Source: Persicaria tinctoria
Taxonomy: Eukaryota > Streptophyta > Magnoliopsida > Caryophyllales > Polygonaceae
Length of the DNA stretch: 64,000 bases
Assembly (NCBI GenBank): GCA_037127255.1
Contig: JBANSL010000018.1
Span: 18,015,175 to 18,079,174, forward strand
Direction: 5' to 3'
Numbering within the stretch: the stretch's first letter is position 1; each line of letters begins with the position of its first letter. The position numbers and the translations under genes are program-made. Of the stretch, positions 32,903 to 45,425 are shown piece by piece. The notes beneath the pieces are model-generated. The model saw nothing but the letters and a program-made list of their open reading frames with translations, was not told the DNA's origin and did no database searches.

Positions 32903-34698
32903 TGTTGTGAGCCTAATTCGCCATGTTTTATATTGACTTTTATATCGATTTCTGCATGCATTTCATGCATTTAGGTTAGAATAATACATAATTTGTGTAG
33001 TTTATGTTTATTTGCAAGATATGGAGGTCTACACAAGTTTTTTTTATATTTCGCAGAAATCGGACGCACTTTGGAGCTTAAAGGAAAGTCATGAAGAAGC
33101 TAAGGATGGTGCAGCTGGAGAAAAGCCCACTTTTCGCCATTCATCATTCCGAATCTAGCTTTGATGTCTTAATGAGAGTTGTATCCCTCGGAAAGAGCTT
33201 TCCAACGCATGCTCATATGCGTCAATCGGACGAACGAGGACTCGGAAAAGTGCGTTTCAATAACATAGCAGAATGCTGGAAAATACAGAGGATGTCGATT
33301 TCGACCAGACTTGGTCGATATCGACCTAATTTTGGTCGATTTTTCTCCTGGAGGCCAGAAATCGACCCAGGAAGCTGGAAGAGGAAAGCATAAGTCGATA
33401 TCGACCTAGAATGGTCGATATCGAGTTGGCCCAAATCGAGCAGAGATCCAGAATCGACCCAGGAAGCTGGAAGAGGAAGGCACAGGTCGATATCGACCTA
33501 GACTGGTCGATATCGAGTTGGCCCAAATCGAGCAGAGATCCAGAATCGACCCGAGAAGCTAGGAGCAGGAAGGAGTAGGTCAATATCGAGTTAAGCAACT
33601 CGATATCGAGTACTATCAAGTCGATTTTCGTCCCTGGAATCGAGATCGAGTCAATAAGCTCAAGACTAGAAATCACAGGTCGATATCGAGTCATGCAAGT
33701 CGATATCGACTTGACCAACAGTGGCCGATATATTTACCTATTTTAGATATAGTTCCTTTAGAGATTTATCTCTTTTATTTCCAAGTTTTATCTTATGTTA
33801 TTAGATAGATTTAGATATAGTTGTTCTATCCTAGAATAGCTACATGGAGCATATAAATAAAGCCCTAAGGGGCTGATTTTCATGAATTCAAGGAAAGTCG
33901 TCTTCGGGCGCAAGGAGAGAGGAGAGAGAGGAGGCGAGAGAGGAGAGAGAGAGGAGGTTAGAGAGAGAAGGAGGAGGAAGAAAGAGGAGGAACGTTTGGA
34001 AGGTTTTGTAAGTTTTATTTTATTTTATGTTATAGTTAATTTCTTTCATCTTGTTTGCTTTCTAATTTCCCTTCTTCTAGGGTTTGGAGTGATCCCAACA
34101 TAGATATGTTTGTTTGATTTATGAATTCATGATTTTGTATGTCTTTATTATCATCTACCTATGTGCTTAATCCTTTGCGACAGTCGAGGACAATTCTTTA
34201 TTTGCAATTATGAAGTGAAAGTGTAATTTTGAATTTGGATAGTAATTAGGCCTTGCTTGCGAAAGTTGTTTGATCCTAATTAAGAAAAGGTAGTAACACT
34301 TAGGGTTTATGCGAAAGCTTCTATATTCCTATTTGTTAATAACGAAAGTTATTTGAAATAAAGCATGCATCTTTATGTGATTTACGATCTACACATATGT
34401 TTATTGTTGCGGTGATCCCTAATCTTGGAAGTTTGCATCTTTATTTATTTTATTTTATTATTTTTATTCGGCACATACTCAACTCGATATCAAACCACCA
34501 TTCTCTCTCCATCCCTCGACATCGACCAAGTCTTAGCCGACGTCGACAACAACCTCCTCACCTTTTCCCGCTATCCCTGAACCCCAAAACACACTAAACC
34601 TAGAACCGGTGACTTCACTCTTGAGGAAGAACCTGACTCCACTATCCTATAGCGGGGTCTTGACTATAAATTTATTTGGTCGAGAAACCCTCTCGTTA
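32903..34698 (+). repeat. 5' LTR of element G
   Basis: It runs from TGTTGTGAGCC to CTCTCGTTA (relative R ends CTCTCGTCA, so the last dinucleotide CA is mutated to TA), 1,796 bp. U3 carries the module GCTTTCCAACGCATGCTCAT (about 33199) and TCGATATCGA dyads (33300-33720). TATAAATA at 33852-33859. The leader is a purine-only-like GAGAGAGGAG stretch (33905-33995). Confidence 0.82.
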
Positions 34699-34701
34699 AA
34701 T

Positions 34702-34719
34702 TGGCGTCGTTGCCGGGGA
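34702..34719 (+). other. Primer-binding site of G (tRNA-Asp, one mismatch)
   Basis: TGGCGTCGTTGCCGGGGA, three bases after the LTR end. Confidence 0.85.
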
Positions 34720-34802
34720 GATATAAATCGCGCCTCGTTTAATTGTGTTTAAGGTTCAGAAAAGCCCATCCCTTCTTCTTACCCTATCACATACCCTACC
34801 AC

Positions 34803-35717
34803 TGTTGTAGGGGGAAATCGAGAATGCAAACAAATAGTAATTAAAGTAAAGCAAACCGATCGAATCCCAGCAAATAATGTTCAAGAGTCCCTCCCGATGT
34901 AGCAGCGGGAAGTCAGGATCGATCCACGAGGAAGCGTGTTAGTTGATCCTAGGAAGCGGATGATTCTCACGGCAGAAGTCGATAATAGATTGCTCGATCT
35001 CGACTAGGGTTACTCGACAGAAGATCGGAAAAGTCGAACAAAGCAGGCGGCAGGCTACGGCTTTGGTCGATATCGAGCAGAGGTTACTCGATATCGAGTA
35101 GACCTTTCGTCGATCTCGGGTACCTGCAGAGAACAGAAGCTACAACGATTCTGGGAACCGATGATCAGTAGTCGATATCGACCAGAATTGGTCGAGATCG
35201 AGGAAGAAACAGAAACTTCGAAACGAAATAAAAATAAAGAACAAGGCTTTTTCGAAACTCGAAATAAACTTATATGAAAGACAACTTCCAAGATTGAGGT
35301 TTGCAACAACAATAACCAAACATGTATAAGGCAAGAATAAAACAGATAAACATGTAAATTGCATCGAAGGACTAAGCTTTCGCATTTTCCAACAATTAGA
35401 CAACTTTTTCAAGAAACCCTAATTGTATCTACCGATTTTATGTTTATAATCCAAGTTGTTAGCATGGATCTCCATTAGATGGGTAATAAACACATAACAA
35501 GTAGTAGATGCTCAAGACATGATAAAAGTCGGATCTTTACCTTAGACACGCATGGCTATCGTTGAGCTTGCCCCAACCCTATAAGTAGGTGGACTACTCG
35601 CGCTTCATCGCAAAGAAAGACATTAATAATAAAAGGAAACTAATTTGCATTAAAATAAACAAAAGCATACAACCGACCGAAGCCAATCCGCTTTCGCTTC
35701 TACAACTTCTCTCTCTC

Positions 35718-35762
<45 letters not shown>

Positions 35763-36528
35763 ATTGTCTCTAGCTTGAATGATGAATAAAAATCAGCCCT
35801 GTAGGCTTTATTTATAGACATCTAATCCTTGCTAATCAAGGAAGGAAATATTTATCTAATACCTAAAAATAAAACATTAATTAAGATAAAACATAAACCT
35901 AAAAGGGAAATATATCTAAATATCTAAATATCTTCATGTGTTGGTAAATCTTTTCTTCATGGATGGATCTTGATAGACTTGATAGAATTCAGACATCTCA
36001 CAACCCAACAACCCAAGTCATGCTCGGACAGGCCTAGCAGCGTTGCGGCCTAGAAAAGTGGTACTCGATATCAAGTAAACTCTTCGATATCGAGGAAAGT
36101 GATGTGTCGACTAGGCTTCAGCGGCATGCTCGAGTAGCTAATCCTCGACTGGGCTCGGGTGCGCGCTTTTGGTGTTGTCGATATCGAGTAATCTACTTGA
36201 TATCGAGTAAGACTCTGTGCTCGAGTTGGCTTTGTCTTCAGTTCCTCGATCAACTCTTCCTCGACCCGTGCTCTGCTTCATCATTTTTGTCGATATCGAG
36301 TAAAACTTGTCGATATCGAGTAACTTTCAGCTTCCGTCTTTGCTTCTTGGTTTTGTCCCGAAATGGCTCCATATTCTGCAATATTAAACCAAAACTTATG
36401 TAGACCTCCATTTCTTGCAAATAAGCACATATTACATAAGTTCAAAATATTCCCATCCCGAAATATGCAAAGTATATAAAACATGGAGCTAAAATGTGCA
36501 TAAAACATGGCTATTTTAGTGGACATCA
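34803..36528 (-). repeat. Solo LTR T inserted in element G
   Basis: A 1,726 bp minus-strand LTR (TGATGTCC at 36528, ACAACA end at 34803) with a perfect target duplication ACCAC (34798-34802 and 36529-36533). Minus TATAAATA at 35809-35816. A (CT)n run of about 40 bp lies in its leader (35722-35761). TCGATATCGA dyads lie on both sides. Confidence 0.93.
35722..35761 (+). repeat. (CT)n microsatellite in the leader of solo LTR T
   Basis: About 20 CT units. Similar GA/CT runs occur at the same place, about 70 bp past the TATA box, in A (2817-2842), I (37548-37587) and J (42582-42619), so the run belongs to the LTR leader. Confidence 0.9.
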
Positions 36529-36619
36529 ACCACCACCTACCTCACCGGTACTAACTAGGTGCCAAACTTTTGCCACTAATTTGTGTTCTTGATTGTGATT
36601 TCAAAGCTTAGGTACAAAG

Positions 36620-36835
36620 ATGGAAGACTTTGTCGAAGGGAATCCCGAATGGGAAAGATGGGTCGAGGATTTGAGAGAGAGAAACAAGATCGCCATAGAG
36701 GAGGCACGACAAAAGGAAATAGCCCGGATAAAAGCCAAAATCGAAGAACTTGAGGCTATTCTTCGCGCCGAGAATGACAACGCCTCCTCCTGTGAACCAG
36801 TCGACGTCGAATGCATTCCACTCGACATTGACTGA
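36620..36835 (+). CDS. Small charged helical protein of element G, unknown
   Basis: 71 codons from the ATG at 36620, preceded by GGTACAAAG. Residues 10-50 are dense in Glu, Lys, Arg, Ala and Ile with no Pro, a likely coiled coil. The last 12 residues (VDVECIPLDID) are coded by TCGA dyads. It occupies the position where Gag starts in the other elements, and it resembles their N-terminal coiled coil only in composition. It may be a remnant of a Gag N-terminus or an unrelated small protein. I do not recognise a family. Confidence 0.45.
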   Translation: MEDFVEGNPEWERWVEDLRERNKIAIEEARQKEIARIKAKIEELEAILRAENDNASSCEPVDVECIPLDID

Positions 36836-36877
36836 GCTCACTCGACGTCGACCTGTGCTCCACTCGATTTCGACCCT

Positions 36878-37357
36878 ATGGACCAAACTGGAGGCACTGA
36901 TCCAGAGAAGTCACTCGATGTCGACTGGTTTTCAGTCAATATCGAGTCTTCTGTAGAGGAGCCAGTCGATATCGAGTCAACACCACTCGATATCGACCGA
37001 CCACCACTCAACATCGACTGGTTCCCAGTCGATATCAAGTGCTCTGCAGAGCCCAAGGCAATTCTTTCCCCGACTTCTTTTTCATTTGCATACTTTGTTT
37101 TTTATAACCAAATTGAAGGGACCCAAGCACGGGAAAAAGAGAAGCCAGACATAGTTGCACATGACGTTTCAAGATCACTTTTTCCCTATAAGGTGAAGGC
37201 CATCGCAGACAATTTTGAGCAACCGATGTTTGTGTTTAAGTATGGGGTCCTAGCAAAGTGGCATGAACAATTAAACACAAACATCGGTTTTACTTATTTA
37301 GATTTGAGAGATTTGATCTTTATATCTTTTTATTTATCCAAAGGGTTGAACAATTAA
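36878..37357 (+). CDS. Possible ORF in element G, dyad-rich, unknown
   Basis: Open for 159 codons. The first half (LDVDWFS, VDIESTPLDIDR) is simply the translation of TCGA-NN-TCGA dyads and resembles the acidic linker of the gag-pro proteins. The second half contains FKYGVLAKW, coded by the AAGTATGGGGT box. Whether it is translated is doubtful: no known domain, and the first ORF's stop lies 42 bp upstream. Confidence 0.25.
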   Translation: MDQTGGTDPEKSLDVDWFSVNIESSVEEPVDIESTPLDIDRPPLNIDWFPVDIKCSAEPKAILSPTSFSFAYFVFYNQIEGTQAREKEKPDIVAHDVSRSLFPYKVKAIADNFEQPMFVFKYGVLAKWHEQLNTNIGFTYLDLRDLIFISFYLSKGLNN

Positions 37358-37547
37358 TTACCCTAGGATTTATCTAGTTTTACTTATTTAGATTTATTTA
37401 TTTCCTAAGTAGAATTATATCTTCTAGTTAGATATAGATATAGATAGAATTTCCTTCCTTGATTAGAAAGGATTGAAAGCCTATAAATAAAGCCCATGGG
37501 GCTAGTTTTTATTCAATTCCAAGCTAGAGAGGAGAAGAGGTAGTAAG

Positions 37548-37586
<39 letters not shown>

Positions 37587-38512
37587 GAGGTCGAGTAAGA
37601 GCAAGAGAGCGAAAGCAATTTGGCTTCGATCGGTTGTAAGCTTTTATTTAGTTTATTAATGTAAAGTTATTTCCTTTTATTATTGATGAGTTTTCCTGCG
37701 ATGAAGAGCGAGTAGTCCACCCACTTCTAGGGTCGGGGCGAGCCCAGGGATAGCCAAGCGTGTTTGAGGTAAAGATTCGAACTTTCTCGTGTTTTGAGCA
37801 TCTACTGCCTGTTATATGTTTATTACCTATTTAATAGAGATCCATGTTAACCAACATGGATTATAAACATAAAATCGATAGATACAATTAGGGTTTCTTG
37901 AAAGAGTTGTCTAATTGTTGGAAAAGGCGAAAGATTGATCCTTCGATGCGATTTGCATGATTATTGTTATTTATCTTGCCTTATGCATGTTTGGTTATCG
38001 TTGTTGCAAACCCCGACCTTGGAAGTTTTCTTTTACATAAGTTTATTTCCGAAATCTACAAAAGCTTTGTTCTTTATTTTTACTACTGTTACTGCTTGAT
38101 ATTGACCTCTTATAGGCCGATATCGACTTCTGATTTTCGATCCATAAAGATCGATGCTCGTTTGGGTTTTGTAGGTTTTGGTCGATTTCGAGGAAGAACA
38201 GGTCGATATCAAGTGTACTTAGTCGATATCGAGTGCCCCAAGACGAAATCGACTACCTTCTGCAAGCTGCCCAGAATCGACTGATTAGGTCGATATCGAC
38301 TCCCACCAGGCGATATCGAGTTGATCTCCTGAAATCAAAAACGAGTGAGATTTATCCGCTGCCTGAGATCCGCTGACTCGCTTCCTCGTGGATCGATCAT
38401 GACTTCCCACTGCTACATCAAGAGGAGGTCTTATAATCATTTGCAAGGGACGGAATATGTTTTTCTTTACTTTATTTATATTTTATTGCAATTCTCGATT
38501 TCCTCCTACAAC
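37331..38512 (+). repeat. LTR fragment I (5' end missing)
   Basis: It has the U3 end, TATAAATA (37482-37489), a GA-rich leader, the CACCCACTTCTAGGGTCGGG block (about 37718), the U5 hairpin (about 37886-37920), TCGATATCGA dyads in U5 (38095-38320), and the end CTACAACA at 38512. The LTR head and dyad-rich U3 are absent. The left boundary is approximate. A 19 bp direct repeat GTTTTACTTATTTAGATTT (37287 and 37377) lies at the join with G. Confidence 0.7.
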
Positions 38513-39702
38513 AGGCTCCTCGCATGGTGTCCCATCTCGCCAAACTATTATCTCAGCGAGCAGGGTCGATCTTTGATCGGATTTTCTTTCACTCATTAAA
38601 TTTTCCATATATTTTTCAATTTCCTGCCAAACTCCAAATATGATAACAACAACACAACAACCATATAACATCTCCATAATGTAACATCATTCTCAACATA
38701 GTCCCCTGATAGGAAATAAGGTAAAGAATGACAATATTTAGAACATGTGGAGCAAATATGAAATAAGGCTCAATATGGCTTTGAGAAATGCATAAGCATA
38801 GGTATGGCTAGGATATAACAATGTGAGCGTTATATGGAAATATAAAGTCCTCCATCCTCTTATCATGAAACATGTCAAAAGCAACTTCAAATTTTACCTC
38901 CCTTTATGGTTTTCAAGGAAATAATGAACTTCATTGTGACTTCCCTTTACTAGGCAATTTCATGCTATATCTCTAATGAATCCAATTTTGCATCGCCGAG
39001 TTCTATTAAAGCTTCCATGACACTATCTCTTTAGACAATTCACAAGCTTTGGGAGATGTCTTATAAAACTTTGAGTTTTAGCAATTAAGCACAAAATTTT
39101 AAAATTTACCCAAAATTCACCATGTGAAACCAAAAACAATAATATAACATAAATAATATTAAGCTCTTCCCCCAACCCATACTTAAAATATACAGTGTCC
39201 CCACTGTATAAAATAATATAAAACAAAACAGAGGTAAAGGAAGGAACTCACCAAATAATCCGTTGAGAAATCAAAATAGGGCCCGTCGAGTAACTGAAGT
39301 AGTCGACGTCGAGTAGGTCCCGTCAACGTCGAGTACAGATGTAGCGTCGAGTGGAAGTCTAAAGTCGAGGATGCCTCCTGGGTGGTCGACGTCGAGTGAC
39401 CTACTCGACGTCGAGTAGAACTGTGTGCTCGATCCTCTTCGTAGTCGATCTCGACTTGGCCTTTGTCGATTTCGACTGACTATCAGGGACTTCTTCCTCC
39501 TCTCTTTGCGATCCTTTATGCTTCCCACCATAAAATTGTTAGATTTTTCACGAAAACAAGACTCTTCACATGAATTATAAAAAACCAAAACAAAACAAAA
39601 GCAAAAACCAAAACCAAAAGTTTTAAAGTCCTAGAATTTTAAAAGTTTTATGTACATGCTCTAGATTTTATAGTCGATAGGCCGACTTCTCCGTTTGTTC
39701 TT
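38513..39702 (-). other. Conserved noncoding 3' region of element H
   Basis: On the minus strand it has the GGCCTATCGACTATAAAATC start, TCGACGTCGA dyads (39300-39410 and around), the purine box (39163-39184, minus AAGTATGGGTTGGGGGAAGA), and the shared block ending at AGATGGGACACCATGCGAGG. It is cut there, so the PPT is absent. Confidence 0.72.
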
Positions 39703-41891
39703 TTAAGAACCCTTACTGTAGGGCCCTCTTGCGCTTGGCCCTTCTCCTGGATCATCTAGGTCCTGATGGTAGTATGCAAGGTCCGCTAATAAGTTGTCGA
39801 TTGCATATTACTCTTTTCCTTCCTTCTTCTTCCTTTTAGCCCTAGTCCTGCACAGGTTAGCTCGCCATGGGGCCTTGTTTCCTCTAACAATATTTTTATT
39901 TTTATTAATGAACTGAGGGGGAGTAGGGATTGTACCTGATTTTACCTTTTCGTGCCCAAAACAGAAATCTTCGGGCTCCGGTTTAGTCGACGTCGAGTAC
40001 ACATGGTCGATGTCGAGTACAGGGACCCCATACTTAGGCTCTTTGCGAGTCGAGTGCTCAACAGAGAAAGTTGACTTTGAGTTGTCGTAGTCGATGTCGA
40101 GTGGCGTGGTCGACGTCGAGTAGACCTTGTCGACGTCGAGTAGCTGTTTGGCACTTTCCTCTGTTGTTTGCTCGATCCCGTGGTTGCTGATGCTCTTAAC
40201 CTCTAGCCATGGAACTTCCTCTTTTGCAGGGCCAAAAGAGAAATCTAGTACCTCGTCACCTATCGTGAAGGTGAGCATTCGTCTCTTGACGCTGATATTG
40301 GCATCTGCAATAGCTAGAAAGGGTCTACCAAGAATAATAGGGCAAGTACGATCTTCCGCACAATCTATAACAAGGAAATCAGCGGGAATAAAGAACTTAC
40401 CAACCTGGACAGGGACATTGTCAACCATACCTGTAGGGATGACCACAGTATTGTTTGCCATGTATAGCTTGGCAACCATAGGCTCTATCGCTCCTAATTT
40501 CACCTTTTGCCGAGATTGATAGTGGCATGATGCTCACACTTGCTCCTAAATCACACAGTGCCTCATATTTGTATTGTCCAAATCCCACAGTAATAGAGAA
40601 CTTACCAGGGTCAGATCTCTTCTCAAGGAAATCCATCATTTTACATTCACTGGCGATTTCTGAGATTGATCGCTAATTGCTAAGGATCTCCTTGAGTAAT
40701 TTGACATATGCAGGCATCTCTTGAAGAGCTTCTGTAAAAGGAATTGAAACATTTAAGTCTTGAAGCATCTTAACAAAACGTTTAAACCTACCTCCATTGG
40801 GATCTTTTAGCGCCTTGGAAGGGAAAAGAAGTATCTTTTTCTGCTTCGGAGCTAGAACAGGTGTCGAAGGTGTTGCGGAGTCCTCGACGTCGACTTTAGT
40901 TTCCTCGATGTCGAGTAGGTTCTTATCGACATCGACTGGAGTAGTCGAAGTCGAGTTCTGTTATCGCGCAAAAGTGTCTTCGATGTCATGGGGCCGGTCG
41001 TCTTCGGGTATATCTACTCAACGTCGAGTAGACTGGTCGGCGTCGACTAATGTCTGCTCAATGTCGAGTGGATTCGTAGCTATCTTCTTCTTGACCTCTG
41101 GCTCGTGTAGCTGATGCCCGCTTCTTAACTTTACACCAGCGACGCGTTCAGATTGCCCTTTAGGATTTGGATTTGTATGCCCAGGGAGCTTTCCGGACGG
41201 TTGTGGGATTTGTGCCACTAGTTGACCCATTTGGGTCTCCATATTCCTTTTTCAGATATCCATCTCCCCAAATCGTGCATTGAGGCCATGGAGTTGAGTC
41301 TGGATGGCGTTGTTGGACTGCCGCTGCTGTGTTTGGTTTCTCCTCATCTCTTCGAGGATCATTTATAGATCATCTTTCCGCTGGTCTCTTTCTGGATGTC
41401 CTGGAGCTCTGTATGGTGGGGGGTTCCTAGGGGCACCTTGGTTCCACTATGGTTATTGGAACCCTTGGTCCCTCATATAGCAATTGGGACCCCCTGCGTA
41501 AGCTACCTCCTCGTGAGTTTCTGCCATCCTGACTTGCTCTGTATGTGGGCACTCTGTAGTGGTGTGCCGTTGTGAACCACATTCAATACAGGGTTGGTTA
41601 GCAGATAAATATTTAACTTGTTTTAGAAGCTTACGGTTTTTATCTCTGTAGTACTGCTCCTTGACATCTTGATCAATTTTATTAGGAGGCTCATAGAGGG
41701 GCATGGATGGGGTTGGCCTTGCATAGGCATTCTCATCATAGTTTGTCGGAGCCCCATACTTATTGTCGAAGTTGGTGAGCTTTTCGAGGATAGCCCATGC
41801 GTCAGCTGGTGGCATCGTCAGATACTCATATTGAGTATATTGGTTAATCCTATCCTTAGCGGCCAAATCAAGAGAATTGTAGAAGATCTCT
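39703..41891 (-). pseudogene. gag-pro: Gag-protease of element H, frameshifted
   Basis: Readable pieces on the minus strand: Gag with CCHC knuckle CIECGSQRHTTTEC (41453-41866); linker METQMGQLVAQIPQPSGKLP (41018-41242); pre-protease and LCDLGAS box (40421-40639); protease second half with IPTGMVDNVPVQVGKFF and PIILGRPFLA (39808-40503). A small indel separates the DLGAS box from the flap segment. A TAA precedes the AYYHQDLDD tail. Dyads in the linkers are mostly TCGACGTCGA. Inactive copy. Confidence 0.83.
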
Positions 41892-42580
41892 TGATGTCCA
41901 CTAAAGTGACCATGTTTCTATGCGTATTTTAGCTCCTTATTCTTATTACTTTGCATATTTTGGGTCGAGAATATCTTGAATTCATGTAGTATATGCTCAT
42001 TTGCAAATTTAGAGGTCTACACGAGTTTTGGTTTAATATTGCAGGATTTGGAGCCATTCCGGGACGAAACCAAAAGACAGATTCTACTCGACTTCGACCA
42101 AGACCTTACTCAAAGTCGACTACAGCTAAAGCAGACTTGATTGAGGACGGAAGAAGAAGACAACTCGAGCACGAGCCGTACTCGATGTAGACTACACCTT
42201 ACTCGAGGTCAACTAGAACTGAGCGGTTACCCGAGATCGACGAAGAGAAGCACTCGACAAGCTGAAGATTACTCGAAGTTGAGTACGACCCTACTCGACA
42301 TCGACAAGACTGGTCGAGGTCGACTACCACCGTTTTGGGCCGTGAGACTGTTGGGCCATTCTGAGCACATGTGGACTACTTGGGCACGAAGCAAGGCTGG
42401 ATTCATCCAATTCTATCAAGATCTATCTATGGGAGAAGGATTTATCCACTACATGAATATATTTAGTTATTTTCCTTTTAAGATATCGATAGAATTTATT
42501 TACATTGGATAGCAAGGATTTAGCATTATAAATAGAGCATATAGGGCTGATTTTATGCATTCCATCACACAATACATTCA

Positions 42581-42620
<40 letters not shown>

Positions 42621-43466
42621 CAAGTTAGGAGAGAGAGTGGAGGCCGAAAGAAGTTGTAAAGCGAAAGCGGAATTGGCTTCGATCTGTTGTAAGCTTTTGT
42701 TTAGTTATTTAATGCAAATTAGTTTCCTTTTATTATTGATGTCTTTTGTTATGATGAAGCATGAGTAATTCACCCACTTCTAGGGTCGGGGTGAGCCTGA
42801 CGATAGCCATGCGTGTTTGAGGTAAAAGATTCGAACTTTGTCATGATTTGAGCATCCACTGCCTTTTATATGTTTCTTACCTATTTGAAAGAATAGAGAT
42901 TCAGCCTTCAGGTTAACCACTTGGATTATAAACATAAAATTGGTAGATACAATTAGGGTTTCTTGAGAAAGTTGTCTAATTGTTGGAAAAGGCGAAAGCT
43001 TAATCCTTTGATGTGATTAAATGATTATCTTCTTATCTTGCCTTATGCATGCATGTTTATCGTTGTTGTAAACCTCAATCTTGGAAGTCTTTTATCTTAT
43101 TGAGTTAGTTTCACATATTTTGTGTTTGTTTCGTTGCAATTTGCGATTTTTTAGTTTCTGTTCGTACTCGAGATCGACCAGGGGTACTCGTAGTCGACTG
43201 CTACAGTGGTCGAAGTCGAGTAGGTTTGGTCGGCTTCGAACATATTTTGTGTTTTTGCACTTGCTTGCTTCTGTTTTGCAGGATTCTTACTCAACTGAGT
43301 GGTCAACATCGAGCACGTCAACTCGACGTCAAGTACTCCCTGTGGTCGACTTCTGCTCGTAAGATGTGCTGCTGCCTAGGATCGCTGACCTGCTTCGTCG
43401 TGGATCGAAATTGGTTTGCCTATCTTACTCTTAATTATTTGCAATCTCAATTTCCTCCTTACAACT
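41892..43466 (+). repeat. 5' LTR of element J
   Basis: Its head resembles C (TTTAGCTCCTTATTCTTATT). Dyads at about 42085-42325 and 43165-43345 are mixed (TCGACTTCGA, TCGACATCGA, TCGAAGTCGA). TATAAATA at 42527-42534. A (GA)n run (42582-42619), and the CACCCACTTCTAGGGTCGGG block at about 42770. Confidence 0.8.
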
Positions 43467-43476
43467 AATTGGCGCC
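41892..43476 (+). mobile_element. Element J: LTR and start of PBS, interrupted by P
   Basis: An LTR of 1,575 bp (TGATGTCCAC to ACAACT, the last base mutated from A) is followed after AAT by the first seven PBS bases TGGCGCC. P starts immediately there (TGATGTCC at 43477). The rest of J should lie beyond the right edge of the window. J itself broke H's gag at 41891. Confidence 0.78.
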
Positions 43477-43526
43477 TGATGTCCATGTTTTATGCCATGT
43501 TTTATATTAACTTTTATATCGATTTC

Positions 43527-45425
43527 TGTTGTGAGCCTAATCTGCCATGTTTTACATTTACTTTTATATCGATTTCTGCATGCATTTCATACATTTGGGT
43601 TAGAATAGTACAGAATCTATGTAGTTTATGCTCATTTGCCAAATTATGGAGTCTACACTAGTTTTTGTTTAATTTCGCAGAAATCGGACGCACTTTGGAG
43701 CTTAAAGGAAACCCATGGAGAAGCTAAGAATGGTGCAACTGGAGAAAAGCCCATATTTCGACATCCATCATTATGAATCAAGCTTTGATGTTTTCATGAG
43801 AGTTGTAGCCCTCGAAAAGAGCTTTCCAATGCATGCTCATATGCGTCAATCCGACAAACGAGGCCTCGGGAAAGTACATTTCAAGAACAGCGCAGAATGC
43901 TGAGAGCTGGCACATCTACTCAACGTCGACCAAACTTCGTCGAGATCGAGTAAACTGAGTCGAAATCCAGAAAGTCGAGCAGAAGCTACTCGAAGAGCCA
44001 CACTTAGTCGACATCGACCAAACTTGGTCGATGTTTAAGATACTCGATGAGCCCAGACGATAGCCGAGATCGAGTACAATCTGAGGAGTGAAGACCTTAC
44101 TCGACGTCGAGGAACTTGCTCGATGTCGAGGAAAATTCCAGAAAGTCCGAGTCGAGTACGAGGAGAAATCCGAGCCTAAGAGGTTACTTGCAAGCCAAGA
44201 GTCGAGATATTCTATCAAGATACATCAAGTTCTATCCAGGAGAAGAAAGATCTATCCACTTTAGCTTTATTTCCTTTTAGATATAATTATTTATTTCCAA
44301 GTTTTATCTTTATGTTATTAGATAGATAAAATGAGATATAGATATAGTTTTCTTTCCTATATTAGCTTGGAATGAAGCATATAAATAAGGTCTTGGGGGC
44401 TGATTTCTATTCATTCAATTTTAGTTCCAATTCAAGCAATAGAGAGAGATAGAGGTAGCGAGTAGAGGGCTTAGGCCGAGAGCAAGTTGGAGTTGTCGAG
44501 AGACGTTTTGGCTTCGATCGGTTGTAAGCTTTATTTAGTTTATTTAATGCAATTTATTTTCTTGAAATCTTTGATGTGTTTATTCATGATGAAGAGCGAG
44601 TAGTCACCCAACTTCTAGGGTCGGGGTGAGCCCGAAGGTAGCCATGCGAGGCGATGCGGTAAAGGTACAATCTTTTGATGCAATTTCATCTTCTATCCCT
44701 ATGAGCATGATTATTTTGCGAAAGTTGGAGGTGATCCTTATTTGTTTTATTGAAGCGAAAGTGATCTTAATACAACTTGGATAAATTATGTGAAAAGGGT
44801 TAGTAACAATTAGGGTTTATGCGAAAGCCTCTATCTTCCTATTTGTTAATAACGAGAGTTATTTGACGAAAAGCATGATCTTTTATGCCTTTATGTGTTA
44901 CTTTACATGGTTATCGTTGTGGTGTTGAAACCCTAATCTTGGAAGTCTTTAGTATATTAATTTTATTTCATCAAAATCGTGTTCTGTGTTGCGAAAATTT
45001 GCGAATTAAGTTTCCGAGAAACTCGAAATAGGGCAGATTTGGTCGACATCGAAGAATCTGGTCGATGTCGAGTCGAGTTTGTCGAGGTCGAGTTGTTTTT
45101 CTTGGTTTTGCTTTTTGTCCAGTCAATTTCGAGTTTCTGTGGTCGATTTATTTACTCGATATCGAGTTACAGCAGGTCGATATCGACCAAAATTGTTGCT
45201 TTGCTTTATTTTATGCTTTTCTCTGTTATTTCTGTTTGTCTGGTTACTGTTTCTACTGATATCTAGAACTGAAAAGACGGGCGCTAACACGCTTCCTCGT
45301 GGATCAATCCTGACAACCTTCTACTACAACGGGTGGAAGTCTTGTATTTATTTGCTGAGACAGGGACTCAGTCTGATTTTATAATTTATATTTATTTCAT
45401 ACTTGACCATCCTCCTTCAACAACA
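43527..45425 (+). repeat. Solo LTR K in P's 5' LTR
   Basis: 1,899 bp from TGTTGTGAGCC to ACAACA, with perfect target duplication ATTTC (43522-43526 and 45426-45430). TATAAATA at 44380-44387. U5 hairpin arms GTTAGTAACAATTAG / CTATTTGTTAATAAC. Confidence 0.94.

Larger units (their letters stand above)
32903..37330 (+). mobile_element. Element G: LTR element with a short ORF in place of gag
   Basis: 5' LTR (32903-34698), tRNA-Asp PBS (34702-34719), an internal part with a 71-codon ORF, dyads, and an AAGTATGGGGT box. It has no recognisable Gag or protease. Solo LTR T is inserted between PBS and ORF. No 3' LTR of its own type is seen; the sequence passes into LTR fragment I near 37330-37400, and the exact boundary is uncertain. 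Confidence 0.65.
38513..41891 (-). mobile_element. Element H: decayed gag-pro retrotransposon, internal part
   Basis: On the minus strand: the second half of gag (from 41891), protease, and the conserved noncoding 3' region (to 38513). No LTR of H is in the window. The right side is interrupted by J and the left side ends at LTR I. This is the older layer into which J, P and L are stacked. Confidence 0.8.
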
